DNA of 63,555 bases, taken from the IMG/VR virus record IMGVR_UViG_3300009164_002773, positions 1 through 63,555 of that record; one strand, 5' to 3'. Source of the DNA: a virus. A program made the translations under genes and the position numbers. The notes under the pieces are model-generated. The model searched no databases, was not told where the DNA came from, and was given only the letters and a program-made list of their open reading frames with translations. Below are positions 26,746 through 35,023 of the stretch, piece by piece (within the stretch, counting starts at the first letter, position 1; each line of letters begins with the position of its first letter).

Positions 26746-29700
26746 TTATTCTCTAGTTAGCGGGTCAGTTTTATCAGTGGGTAGCTGAGCAAATTGCCAC
26801 CCGTCTGTGCCAAATAGGTACTTATCTGATGCGATACTATCTCCCAGCGACTGACGTTCTAATAATAGATATTTAGCTGTAGAACTATCGGCAGTTTCTT
26901 GTACAATTAATCTATCAACTTCAAAATCTAACTTTTTAAAGTCAAATCCGCTGAGTTTAATACGGCTGATAATTTTATCACCTTGGCCGGGTAACGCATA
27001 GCATAGCGGTATTGCTCTAATATAATTAGGTACGTTATAATCTCCAGCTTGAGGAGTACGCATAAATTTTGGATAGTTATATTCATTAACAGAGATTGCT
27101 TCACCGTTTTGTAACTGTATTGATTTGAGCTGTTTTCTCATGTTTTCTAAACTACTAGGATAGTACACATCACTGTTATTTTCTACAAATTCACTGACAC
27201 TAACTCCCAAATTATTAACTAGGTCGTCTGCAATATCTACATATATTACTTCGTAGATAACTGATCCTGCTCTATCCGCAGCAATGGCTTTTTTAATATC
27301 ACCAAAATACAATTTCTTTCTATAGAAATTTTCCCGTAACGCAGGCATGTAATCATCTAAATTGATACGCTCTATTCCAAATTCTAACATTACTTTAATG
27401 TCATGTTGTACACCAAAGTTAGGATCAAAGTATCTATAGATCAATTTAGGGTCAAATGTAAAAGAATTAGCAATAAAATCCCTATATTCATCTCGTTTTT
27501 GCTGTGTAAAGAATGGTTTAGCGTAGATTTTAGTAAATGTATTATCTGTATAGGTAACTGTACCTATAGCAACAGAACTTGTTGATGTAATTAAGGTAAC
27601 AGTTTGTGTACCTGTGTAAGTATATGTAATAAGAATAGCGCCTCTTCCTCCTATTCCTGCATAGTGCGCTCCTTGCCCTATGCCACCAGCACCACCGCCA
27701 CCGCCAAATAACGCACCATTTATGTCATTATTTGTAGATGTCGTTGTGTAAAATGCATTTCTACCACCATACCCACCTACTCCGGCAGCAGAACCTAATA
27801 CACTTGCACTACCACCATACCCGCCTAACCCATATACACTGTCACCGTTATTACCTTTACCAGTTCTACCGCCCGATCCACCACCTCCAACGCCACCACC
27901 GTTATATACTTCGGGGTTACTAATGCCGCCTTCACCACCTACTGCAAATTCAACTGAGGTATAATTTGTCAATGTACTAGTTCCGGTAAATCCATTACCG
28001 CCTACTGTTCCTTCACCGGCCGATGCGCCAATAATAAATGGTCCAAAGAATGTATTACCACCGAATAAAGTTATACTTCTGTCAGTCCATCCTACTGAAT
28101 ATGTAATACTAGTCCCCGAAGTTAATTGTACATTATTAATTTTAGTATAACCGCCACCGCCGCCGCCGAAGTGTCCTCGATTTACTAATCCGTTTGCGCC
28201 CGGTCCCCAAACTTCGATGGTATTATTGCGAGTGAAATCTGCAGGTACTACCCAAGTTGTGCCAGTTGTTAGCAACACAACTTTTGTAGAAGTGCCAGTT
28301 GAGTGAAAAGTAGATGTTGTAGAATATGTTGTAACAGTTTTATAAATTGTAGTAGAAGATTTTGTAGTTCCTTGTACGCTTAATGTAAACACTTTTTCTA
28401 TTGAACTTAATTCGTAAACATCGCTGGCAGAAACTGTAAATGTGTATGTTCCGGTATTTTCAGTGTAGACTACCTGTCCAGATAAACTACCATCTCTTTC
28501 TAATGTTAGACCAGTGGGCAATGTTCCGCTAATTAAGGAATATTTTATACTATAATCCGTGTTTAATTGTTGAGCTACAACTGCTAGATCGCTGGTTATA
28601 CCTAATTCTATACTACCTAAACTACTAGTAGACACCCATTCGATGGTACTCTCTACCTCTCCCTTTACCGCTAGTGTAAACGTGTTTACAGCAGTAGTGG
28701 TAGTTGTTAAATTATATGGAGTTAAAGTTCCCGGATTATTGGGGTTAAATTTAATTGTTCCTGTTTTACTGGCTTGTACTGTTATTGAATAGTTACGAGT
28801 ATAAGCTGGCTGGTAAGGAATGTATCCATAGATGTACCCTTTCTCTGAGTCGAACATTAATCCTTCTGGTAATCTAGATACAATCGACCCACCTTGTATA
28901 ATACTGTAAGTAATTGTTCCTACATACGGAGCAGGATCATAAATTGTTACCGGTAATTGATGATTGTTTCCTGCCCTAATAACTCCTAGGTCTGTGCCAT
29001 TTAACCACTGCATAGATTGTAGGCTGAATCTAGCATTAGTAGGAACTGTGACTCCGGCACTGGTCATTGATGTTACTGTGTTGTACAAAATTTCTGTACT
29101 CGATACCATGATCTTAAAAGTGCGTTCTGTATTAGTAACTCCGTCGGTGGCAATAACTCTAAATCTATATATTTTAGGAATACCGGGAGTAGTTGCCCCT
29201 GATACAATAAGAGGAGAAACTACATCGTGATCATAGGTATAACTATCGTAGCTTTCGTCGTCGTAACCACCAGTAGAAGAAATCTGACTGTTATATGTTA
29301 ATGTATCTTTGATAAAGCCTGTAATTCTACCAGACCTATCCATGGTTAAACCTGGCGGTAATTTTCCTGCTTTTGAAGGAATGTAGTATATTATTGTACT
29401 GCCTGCTGGAGCTTCAACTGGAGTGGCCAATAACTGAAAATCAACCCATTGATCGTTTAAAGCATATTGCTCACTATTCACGCCAACTGTTAAGAATCCT
29501 GCAGGTGTTGCCCACGCAGGATTATCTCTTCCACTTACATCAACTGTAAAAGTTCGATCTGCTACGCCTAGGATATTGGTTGCTCTAACTACAAATTTAT
29601 TAGTGGTAGTGTTTAGAACAGCAGTAGGCGCTCCGTAAATCGTACCAGTAGATGATATTGATAATCCACTGGGTAAACTGCCAGTTAACAGCTTGTAGGA

Positions 29701-29802
29701 TATGTTTGTGCCAGATGCTACTACTCTAGTGGTCGTAGAAACCAGTTCTGTAGCAGTGAATAAGAACCCTGAGGGGGTTATCCAAGATGGAATAGAAGTC
29801 AT
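26746..29802 (-). CDS. Large virion adhesin with Ig-like and glycine-rich regions (1018 aa)
   Basis: 1018 residues. The first 500 contain about five He_PIG-like repeats recognisable by LPSGLSISSTGTIYG, LPPGLTMDRSGRITG, LPEGLMFDSEKGYIYG and LPTGLTLERDGSLSG. A glycine-rich section (about 550-725) follows, with GGGGGYTKINNV and GGGGAGGIG, like the polyglycine clusters of T-even adhesins. A compact C-terminal domain (about 770-1018) contains RYFDPNFGVQHDIKVMLEFG. Probably an adhesin or baseplate fibre. A GTAAATACC late-like box is close to the start. Confidence 0.8.
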   Translation of the reverse strand: MTSIPSWITPSGFLFTATELVSTTTRVVASGTNISYKLLTGSLPSGLSISSTGTIYGAPTAVLNTTTNKFVVRATNILGVADRTFTVDVSGRDNPAWATPAGFLTVGVNSEQYALNDQWVDFQLLATPVEAPAGSTIIYYIPSKAGKLPPGLTMDRSGRITGFIKDTLTYNSQISSTGGYDDESYDSYTYDHDVVSPLIVSGATTPGIPKIYRFRVIATDGVTNTERTFKIMVSSTEILYNTVTSMTSAGVTVPTNARFSLQSMQWLNGTDLGVIRAGNNHQLPVTIYDPAPYVGTITYSIIQGGSIVSRLPEGLMFDSEKGYIYGYIPYQPAYTRNYSITVQASKTGTIKFNPNNPGTLTPYNLTTTTTAVNTFTLAVKGEVESTIEWVSTSSLGSIELGITSDLAVVAQQLNTDYSIKYSLISGTLPTGLTLERDGSLSGQVVYTENTGTYTFTVSASDVYELSSIEKVFTLSVQGTTKSSTTIYKTVTTYSTTSTFHSTGTSTKVVLLTTGTTWVVPADFTRNNTIEVWGPGANGLVNRGHFGGGGGGYTKINNVQLTSGTSITYSVGWTDRSITLFGGNTFFGPFIIGASAGEGTVGGNGFTGTSTLTNYTSVEFAVGGEGGISNPEVYNGGGVGGGGSGGRTGKGNNGDSVYGLGGYGGSASVLGSAAGVGGYGGRNAFYTTTSTNNDINGALFGGGGGAGGIGQGAHYAGIGGRGAILITYTYTGTQTVTLITSTSSVAIGTVTYTDNTFTKIYAKPFFTQQKRDEYRDFIANSFTFDPKLIYRYFDPNFGVQHDIKVMLEFGIERINLDDYMPALRENFYRKKLYFGDIKKAIAADRAGSVIYEVIYVDIADDLVNNLGVSVSEFVENNSDVYYPSSLENMRKQLKSIQLQNGEAISVNEYNYPKFMRTPQAGDYNVPNYIRAIPLCYALPGQGDKIISRIKLSGFDFKKLDFEVDRLIVQETADSSTAKYLLLERQSLGDSIASDKYLFGTDGWQFAQLPTDKTDPLTRE

Positions 29803-29855
29803 GAGCTTTAGGTTTACCTTGTATAGAGGTATTTACCTAAATTAGCTCTGATAAA

Positions 29856-30164
29856 TTAGTGCAGAGTTCTGTTCTCTAATTGATGTACATCTTCAATTCC
29901 GAACATTTCTAGTATTAGTTGAACTTCTTCGGGCGGTTGTTCCATGAGATTTTCTGGAATCATTAGGCTTTTTAAGCTCCCATCTGAACTGATTATGAAT
30001 CCAAAATCTCCAGGTTTTAGATCCTCATCTTCATCAATTTCGACAACTTGGCCAGCGGTTGTTATAGGTTGGGTAGGAATGGGTTTTTCCTTGCTGAGTT
30101 TAGACAGAACGCCTATTGCACGTTGAATTATCAACTGCGTTAATTCAGAGAATATTTTTTTCAC
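29856..30164 (-). CDS. Conserved phage protein, GTG start (102 aa)
   Basis: 102 residues from GTG 30164 (KKIFSELTQLIIQRAIGVL helix, then an acidic segment VVEIDEDEDLKPGDFGFII, then LENRTLH at the end). The exact late box TATAAATA ends only 4 nt before this GTG, leaving little or no leader. An ATG at 30197 would start upstream of the box. Function unknown; likely late. Confidence 0.65.
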   Translation of the reverse strand: MKKIFSELTQLIIQRAIGVLSKLSKEKPIPTQPITTAGQVVEIDEDEDLKPGDFGFIISSDGSLKSLMIPENLMEQPPEEVQLILEMFGIEDVHQLENRTLH

Positions 30165-30168
30165 ATGG

Positions 30169-30176
30169 TATTTATA
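30169..30176 (-). promoter_or_regulatory. Exact T4-type late promoter TATAAATA
   Basis: Exact consensus, reading into the 102-aa gene. It is so close to the GTG (4 nt) that the transcript would be leaderless or would start within the coding region. Confidence 0.65.
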
Positions 30177-30218
30177 GAGAGTTAAATATACATACATTTT
30201 TATAAAGGAATCCTTAAA

Positions 30219-30557
30219 ATGGAAATCATTATTGCTCTCGTAATTGCAGCCGGTTTAGTATACTGGTTCTTCTTTCGTACAAAAGACGAAGTTGTTAAAA
30301 CAGTTTCACCGATGCCAGTTGGTATCGAAGCTGTAGTAGCTACTCCAGTAGCTGAAGAAGCTAAACCTACAGTTGAATATGTAGAAGCTACGGTTGAACT
30401 AGCACCTGTTGCAGTTGCAACTAGTGTGACTGTTGAAGCTGCCCCTGCTAAGAAGCCCCGTAAACCACGTGCCCCTAAAGCAGAAGCCACAGCTAAAAAG
30501 CCAGCCGCAAAAAAAGCAGCCCCTGCTGCCAAGAAGACTGTCTCAAAGAAGGCCTAA
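30219..30557 (+). CDS. Membrane-anchored Ala/Lys/Pro-rich protein
   Basis: 112 residues on the plus strand with AAAGGA upstream. An N-terminal hydrophobic helix (about 3-20, EIIIALVIAAGLVYWFF) is followed by an acidic Val/Ala/Glu region. The last 40 residues are Lys/Ala/Pro-rich (APAKKPRKPRAPKAEATAKK...), like a histone-H1 or nucleoid-protein tail. It would sit on the membrane with a DNA-binding tail in the cytoplasm. It overlaps the end of uvdE by 15 nt tail to tail. Function is inference. Confidence 0.75.
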   Translation: MEIIIALVIAAGLVYWFFFRTKDEVVKTVSPMPVGIEAVVATPVAEEAKPTVEYVEATVELAPVAVATSVTVEAAPAKKPRKPRAPKAEATAKKPAAKKAAPAAKKTVSKKA

Positions 30558-31571
30558 TTCTTTAGCTTGATTAGCTAGTTCAAAGCTGGCTAAATTTTTA
30601 CCCTTCGATTCGGCCATGATGTCGAATTGATCTAGAAAGCTCAATGCCCATTCATTAACTGCTGTATTCCAGTAGAAGTTTGAATGTGCTCTGAGCTTTC
30701 CTTTTTTGTAACCATCTTCCATTAACGGAAGAAGAGCGGGGCGTTGTAATCCGGAATGGCCGATAAGTACATCCTCGCAACTGACGGAGTAATGTATAAC
30801 AGGACGCACACCGCGCCAGCTATCGATAATCCTTTTAATACGGTCGTCGTTTTCATTTATATATTCTCCTGTGTGTATCCAATGATGGTGTATGTCTAAC
30901 ACCAAAGCGAGATCGTTCCCGAGTTCAAGGCTTGAGTCGATGCCCCACGAGATTTCGTCATTCTCAATTGTGATGCAGTTTCTTGCCTCGGTGCTGAGTC
31001 TTGGGATAACTCTTTTGATACCCTCGGGACCGGCCCTACCAGCGATGTGGACATTGATCTTAAAGTCTTGGAAGGTTCGACCATAACCCATCCAACGTGC
31101 CATGTCAGCATGATATTCAAACTCCTCTATACTTCGATCTACAATATCTGGGTTATCACTTGCCAGCACAGTAAACTGACCAGGATGAAAAGACAACCGA
31201 ACGCCGTTCTTGCGAGCCAGATCTCCCACGGTTCGAAACTCTCTTTCGAGATATGCTCTAATGTCGCTAGTCCGCCAAAACCAAGACCAATCACGCTGAG
31301 TATACACAGGTAATATATCGCTGCCGAGTCGTACCATTCTAAGATTTTCATCAAGTGCTCCTACACGGTTGACGAGCTTGCGAGCAGCTTCAATGTTACC
31401 TACCATTAGGTCCCATAGTTTTTGTTCCGCAACTTCTTTGCTCTGTCTATTTAACCATGCAACAGTAGTGGAGCCTGTATTGTATTGTTTGGCATCATCT
31501 TTGGGTTTAATGCCATCTACTTGTCCTGCGTGATCAATCCACTTGCAAGCAAATCCAATTTTCTTAGTCAT
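30543..31571 (-). CDS. UV-damage endonuclease, UvdE-type
   Basis: 342 residues of the UvdE TIM barrel: KIGFACKWI at the start, FHPGQFTVLAS, INVHIAG, CITIENDEISW, LVLDIHHHWIHTG and HYSVSC, holding the His/Glu/Asp metal ligands. UvdE nicks 5' to UV photoproducts and some abasic lesions, an alternative to T4 DenV. The ATG at 31571 overlaps the stop of a 56-aa AbrB-like gene upstream. Confidence 0.92.
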   Translation of the reverse strand: MTKKIGFACKWIDHAGQVDGIKPKDDAKQYNTGSTTVAWLNRQSKEVAEQKLWDLMVGNIEAARKLVNRVGALDENLRMVRLGSDILPVYTQRDWSWFWRTSDIRAYLEREFRTVGDLARKNGVRLSFHPGQFTVLASDNPDIVDRSIEEFEYHADMARWMGYGRTFQDFKINVHIAGRAGPEGIKRVIPRLSTEARNCITIENDEISWGIDSSLELGNDLALVLDIHHHWIHTGEYINENDDRIKRIIDSWRGVRPVIHYSVSCEDVLIGHSGLQRPALLPLMEDGYKKGKLRAHSNFYWNTAVNEWALSFLDQFDIMAESKGKNLASFELANQAKELGLL

Positions 31572-31734
31572 TTTTTACTTTCTGAATGCTCCAAGAGCCG
31601 TCCTTGTTGTCTATCCAATCTAGTATATCGCCTTCTTTCCATCCCTGCATATCTAAAAAGTCTTGAGGTAACGGCATTACTAAATCTCCGCTGCCATCGT
31701 CGGCTTCTTCTACAGTTACAGTCCAATGTGTCAT
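31564..31734 (-). CDS. Small AbrB/SpoVT-like protein (56 aa)
   Basis: 56 residues with GDLVMPLPQDFLDMQGWKEG, then DILDWIDNKDGSWSIQK. This GD...(P)LP..(L/F)L...GW..GD.L.W pattern is typical of small swapped-hairpin AbrB-like proteins, often antitoxin or DNA-binding. It overlaps the UvdE start by 8 nt and begins within the upstream gene. No toxin partner is apparent. Confidence 0.75.
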   Translation of the reverse strand: MTHWTVTVEEADDGSGDLVMPLPQDFLDMQGWKEGDILDWIDNKDGSWSIQKVKND

Positions 31735-32006
31735 AGTTGATTCCTTGTAAGTGCGTGATGAACTAAAAATGCTTTAAAAGCCTTGTAGACAGCAGCCGCT
31801 TCTTTTTCGTCTGCTTCTACTTTTACACCTCTAACATAAAAACCATCTTCAGTAACTTTCAGCATTTCTGATTGACCTGCGTGAAATACAATGTTGTTTT
31901 CCGGAGGAGCAGTCACTGATAAAACTGGTGTAGGGCGTGGATCGTTGATAACGAACATTTCTGGAAATGCCTTTTCAACTTCTTGTGCAATAAAACCCTG
32001 TTTCAT
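31731..32006 (-). CDS. S74-like remnant fused to small conserved phage domain
   Basis: 91 residues. The start MKQGFIAQEVEKAFPEM looks like the heart of an S74 chaperone domain. The rest, NNIVFHAGQSEMLKVTEDGFYVRGVKV and an Ala/Glu-rich helix, matches a short free-standing phage protein family. Its ATG lies 6 nt after a -10-like TAAAAT. Probably not a functional peptidase, because the SDERxK motif is missing. Confidence 0.7.
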   Translation of the reverse strand: MKQGFIAQEVEKAFPEMFVINDPRPTPVLSVTAPPENNIVFHAGQSEMLKVTEDGFYVRGVKVEADEKEAAAVYKAFKAFLVHHALTRNQL

Positions 32007-32012
32007 GTTACT

Positions 32013-32041
32013 ATTTTACACTACTTTGCGGAAATAGTCAA
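32013..32041 (-). promoter_or_regulatory. Sigma70-type promoter, predicted leaderless
   Basis: TTGACT (32036-32041), 17-nt spacer, TAAAAT (32013-32018), then exactly 6 nt to ATG at 32006. The -35 lies directly after the TGA stop of the upstream oxygenase gene. Confidence 0.75.
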
Positions 32042-32623
32042 TCAGTATTTAGAATACCAACCAGTTAAGATGTATTTTGGTTCTGTATAAACTGTAAGTC
32101 CGCGGTGTGGATGAGTCATACCTGCAGGCCAAATAACCACAGTACCTTGTGTTGGACGAATACGCTTCTTTTGATATAAGAATTCAGTCTCTCCCTCACC
32201 TTCGGGCATGTCATTCAAATAAATCATCCATACTAATTCTCGATTGTATGTTTCGGCTCTGTCACCGTTTTCATAATGCCAAACATGATATCCACCCATA
32301 GGCAAAGTCCTCTGCATTTTAAGACATTTATTATTGGTTAATTTAATATTGTTTAGCTGTCCAAATTCGTGTATATATTCCATTAAACAATCATGCAGGT
32401 AGTATAAGTATTTGCTGGCTAAATCGGACACTCCTAATTGCGGTGTTTCTAAAAATATGGCAAGATCTTTGCGCCCTAAATTTGAATTATCAAACTGTTT
32501 ATCGTTGTTATGAACATATTCTTTTAATTCTGAGTTATTGATAATTTCTTCAAATACTTTAATTGTTGCTTGACAATCTTCTGCAGATACATGGCCAGGC
32601 CATGTTCTAATAAAATTTTCCAT
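32042..32623 (-). CDS. 2OG-Fe(II) oxygenase, prolyl-hydroxylase-like
   Basis: 193 residues. The conserved core YHVWHYENGD, WMIYLND, GGETEF-like GEGETEF and WPAGMTHPHRG, then a C-terminal Arg/Lys, resembles P4H-type oxygenases. The usual HxD becomes HYE, with the distal His in THPHRG. Substrate unknown. Next to the nucleotidyltransferase-like gene (4-nt gap). Confidence 0.82.
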   Translation of the reverse strand: MENFIRTWPGHVSAEDCQATIKVFEEIINNSELKEYVHNNDKQFDNSNLGRKDLAIFLETPQLGVSDLASKYLYYLHDCLMEYIHEFGQLNNIKLTNNKCLKMQRTLPMGGYHVWHYENGDRAETYNRELVWMIYLNDMPEGEGETEFLYQKKRIRPTQGTVVIWPAGMTHPHRGLTVYTEPKYILTGWYSKY

Positions 32624-32627
32624 GATA

Positions 32628-33104
32628 TTATCCTTTGTTAATTAATACCGGCGAATGTTGTGGTAATGAACTAGCAGGATCTTCTTTTTTAGCTTCCAAT
32701 GTTGCTACCCTTGAACGCAATTCACTTGATGAGTAAACATGTTGTCTTTTATGATAATGTAATTTAATACCATTATCAATACACCATTGTTTTCCTGTAA
32801 AATCTCTGTTTAAATATTCGTCGCTGAGAAATCGAATATCTATTGTTTGCGTCATTAATAATTGTAACAAATCAAACTCTGTTTCGTAGATTAATATTTC
32901 GTCAACATATTTACACCCTTGTAATTGAACATATCTTTCGTATGAGCTTTGTACAGGTTTATTTTTAATTCCAGGACGATCTACTGTAGGATCAATTTGA
33001 AGTGCAACTATTAGATAGTCGCAGAGTTGCTTTTCCATTTTAAGCATGGTAACATGCCCTGCATGGAGTAAATCAAAACTACTACAGTTAAAACCTATTT
33101 TCAT
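32628..33104 (-). CDS. Cytidylyltransferase-like nucleotidyltransferase (copy 2)
   Basis: 158 residues, paralogue of the 17634 gene: IGFNCSSFDLLHAGH, TVDRPGIKNKPVQ and SSSELRSR. It differs by a longer basic C-terminal tail. Sharing of the VDRP..KNKPVQ motif shows the two genes are recent relatives or a duplicated enzyme with a divided task. The 2OG oxygenase follows 4 nt downstream. Confidence 0.87.
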   Translation of the reverse strand: MKIGFNCSSFDLLHAGHVTMLKMEKQLCDYLIVALQIDPTVDRPGIKNKPVQSSYERYVQLQGCKYVDEILIYETEFDLLQLLMTQTIDIRFLSDEYLNRDFTGKQWCIDNGIKLHYHKRQHVYSSSELRSRVATLEAKKEDPASSLPQHSPVLINKG

Positions 33105-33249
33105 TCTTATCTTTTACTGGTTCTACAATCCCGTATTGTTTATACAGCCATTGAATAAATCTTTCAACTTCTTTGCTAGGATATGGATATGCTTGGTATG
33201 CTATAGTTACTCGTTCAAGCCAATCTTTATCAATCATTTTATTTTTCAT
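33088..33249 (-). CDS. Small conserved phage protein (53 aa)
   Basis: 53 residues (LERVTIAYQAYPYPSKEVER then FIQWLYKQYGIVEP). The ATG at 33249 overlaps the TGA of the preceding gene (ATGA). A second in-frame ATG at 33237 is possible. Pattern seen in T4-like marine phages; function unknown. Confidence 0.75.
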   Translation of the reverse strand: MKNKMIDKDWLERVTIAYQAYPYPSKEVERFIQWLYKQYGIVEPVKDKNENRF

Positions 33250-33455
33250 TTTTTTGTATTAACTGATATTGTATAATATTGTAAAATAACTTCACCCCAA
33301 TTACCGCCGCCTTGTTTGTACAAATGGTTAACTTGTTTGGCACTGTCTCTAATTAATAGTTCAGCAAACTTTTCTAAAGGAATGAATATGTTATCTGGTA
33401 ATTCATTTAATCTTAATCCAGACTGTTCGGCGAGTTCTTCGATTTTTTTATTCAT
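33246..33455 (-). CDS. Small phage protein, MNxxI-EKFAEL type (69 aa)
   Basis: 69 residues: KIEELAEQSGLRLN, PLEKFAELLIRDSAKQVN, basic tail. It shares the EKFAELI core with the 36618 gene, so these are probably paralogues. No function is known for the group. Confidence 0.75.
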   Translation of the reverse strand: MNKKIEELAEQSGLRLNELPDNIFIPLEKFAELLIRDSAKQVNHLYKQGGGNWGEVILQYYTISVNTKK

Positions 33456-33458
33456 ACT

Positions 33459-33629
33459 TTACCAATGCCTTATAACACCTGCTATAATAAAACAATTTGT
33501 TATTATATAGCATAATACAATGGCAGTACGGATAAAAGCAATCTTGTCTGCCTCTCTATCTGTACTGCCAGATTTTTCACCTAGGGCTTTTGCCCAAAGC
33601 TTCCAAAGGTTATGCAAATAGATCTTCAT
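33459..33629 (-). CDS. Small membrane protein (56 aa)
   Basis: 56 residues from MKIYLHNLWKLWAKALG with one clear membrane helix near the C-terminus (TAIVLCYIITNCFIIAGVI). Its start overlaps the QueD gene by 20 nt. A longer frame from 33677 exists but is mostly inside queD. Role unknown. Confidence 0.7.
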   Translation of the reverse strand: MKIYLHNLWKLWAKALGEKSGSTDREADKIAFIRTAIVLCYIITNCFIIAGVIRHW

Positions 33630-34116
33630 TCCATTCACGATGCCCTTCACGGAACGCCATGTTAGCCTGTGTTTCACGAACTTCTACACGATAACACCAC
33701 AGTCTAGCCGCTTCACCCGGTCCCCACATTTCTGGAATGTAAACGCCGTTGACATACTTATATAGCATATCGCTCAATGCTTCGCATCCTAATGCCGGTA
33801 GAATAACGATTTTAGCCATATTTTTTTCTTGTAGCATTTTGAATGTACCTAGTTCTGGATCATCCTGTGCAACAATAAGTGTATGATCAAATTGATCTTC
33901 TAATGTTTTCTTTAGTTCTTTTAAACCACCATAGTCGGCCGCCCAATTGCGAACATCTAGGTCGTTGGTGCCAAAGTAAAATTTCATACTAAATGAATAG
34001 CCGTGAATTAGATTACAATGACTATCACTTCGCCATTGGCGATAAGCGCAAGGGAATGCGTCGTGATATTCTTTGGTGCTTGTGTACTTGTACAGTACTG
34101 GTTGTAGGTTTGCCAT
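33610..34116 (-). CDS. queD: QueD / 6-pyruvoyl-tetrahydropterin synthase
   Basis: 168 residues. The zinc histidines sit in HDAF, and HCNLIHGYSF. C-terminal MWGPGEAARLW and VEVRET include the Glu that binds the pterin-like substrate. The enzyme turns dihydroneopterin triphosphate into 6-carboxy-tetrahydropterin, the step after GTP cyclohydrolase I (44774). A hairpin at 34125-34146 includes the ribosome-binding site. QueC/QueE are not in the window. Confidence 0.85.
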   Translation of the reverse strand: MANLQPVLYKYTSTKEYHDAFPCAYRQWRSDSHCNLIHGYSFSMKFYFGTNDLDVRNWAADYGGLKELKKTLEDQFDHTLIVAQDDPELGTFKMLQEKNMAKIVILPALGCEALSDMLYKYVNGVYIPEMWGPGEAARLWCYRVEVRETQANMAFREGHREWNEDLFA

Positions 34117-34124
34117 AATTTTCT

Positions 34125-34146
34125 CCTATGTTAATTTTAGCATAGG
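34125..34146 (-). promoter_or_regulatory. RBS-hiding hairpin in the queD leader
   Basis: CCTATG, 10-nt loop, CATAGG on the minus strand. The second arm contains the AGG of the AGGAG ribosome site, about 8 nt before the ATG. Closing the stem would block initiation. No ligand is predicted, and I do not see a preQ1 riboswitch. Confidence 0.5.
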
Positions 34147-34191
34147 CAGCAGAGTTTGTATACCGGGATGAAAGCCGAAGGCCGGTTAGTG

Positions 34192-34365
34192 TTATTTAAG
34201 GTTTTTAACTTCCTGTTTAACAATTTTTAGATCTTCTTTGATCTCGTTAATCATATTAATTTCTGCTTGACGATTACAATACAATTGTGCTAATGTAATA
34301 GCAAATAGACTCCATCCTATAAACCCACCTGCTATTAAAAATCCTATTATTAAATTATTTGCCAT
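34192..34365 (-). CDS. Small membrane protein (57 aa)
   Basis: 57 residues from ATG 34365, preceded by GGGAG. One membrane helix (about 4-26) followed by a charged coiled tail ending LKIVKQEVKNLK. Located between queD and clpP. Function unknown. Confidence 0.75.
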   Translation of the reverse strand: MANNLIIGFLIAGGFIGWSLFAITLAQLYCNRQAEINMINEIKEDLKIVKQEVKNLK

Positions 34366-34426
34366 AATGTTTTCTCCCATAAGTGTCAATATTTACTTAA
34401 ACTTAAGAGAGGATTTAGTCCACAGT

Positions 34427-35023
34427 TTATCGTTTGTCAACAATCTTATCGCAGAGTCCGTAGGCTAGTGCTTCTTCTGCACTCATAAATGTGTCACGAT
34501 CCATGTCCTTTTCGAACTCTTCATATGTTTTACCCACTGTATTATGTTTAACATATAGTTTGGTTAGCATATCTTTCATTTTGGTAATCTCTTGGTATTG
34601 AATAGCAATGTCACTTTGCATACCACGGGCACCACCACTTGGTTGATGAATCATATGGCGAGCATGGGGCAACATATAACGCTTACCCGGACTACCTGCT
34701 TGTGCTAGGAAACTGCCCATTGAGCAGGCTTGACCCATAACATAGGTACAAATATCTGGTTTGACAAACTGCATGACATCATAGATTGCCATTCCGCTGG
34801 TTATAACACCACCTGGACTATTGATATAAAAATGAATATCTTTTTCGCTGTCTTGACTTTCAAGATGCAGTATTTGAGCAACAATTAAATTACTGCTAAT
34901 ATCATCAACTCCACCGTTAAGGAATACGATGCGCTCGTTGAGCAATCGGCTAAAAATATCAAAGGCACGTTCGCCTTGCCCGGTCTTTTCGACCACCATT
35001 GGTACTAACATATTAAAATTCAT
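34427..35023 (-). CDS. clpP: ClpP serine protease
   Basis: 198 residues. Catalytic Ser in GQACSMGSF (S101), His in MIHQPSGG (H126) and Asp in EKDMDRD. The N-terminal loop and IQILHL region are as in bacterial ClpP (about 207 with propeptide), but there is little or no propeptide. It forms the 14-mer proteolytic chamber that would pair with the phage ClpA (6551-8830), which keeps the docking tripeptide. The start overlaps the upstream gene by 11 nt. Confidence 0.93.
   Translation of the reverse strand: MNFNMLVPMVVEKTGQGERAFDIFSRLLNERIVFLNGGVDDISSNLIVAQILHLESQDSEKDIHFYINSPGGVITSGMAIYDVMQFVKPDICTYVMGQACSMGSFLAQAGSPGKRYMLPHARHMIHQPSGGARGMQSDIAIQYQEITKMKDMLTKLYVKHNTVGKTYEEFEKDMDRDTFMSAEEALAYGLCDKIVDKR

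Noticed and set aside
34117-34191. preQ1 riboswitch before queD
   Set aside because: The short class I layout and A-rich tail are not present; only an RBS-hiding hairpin can be supported.
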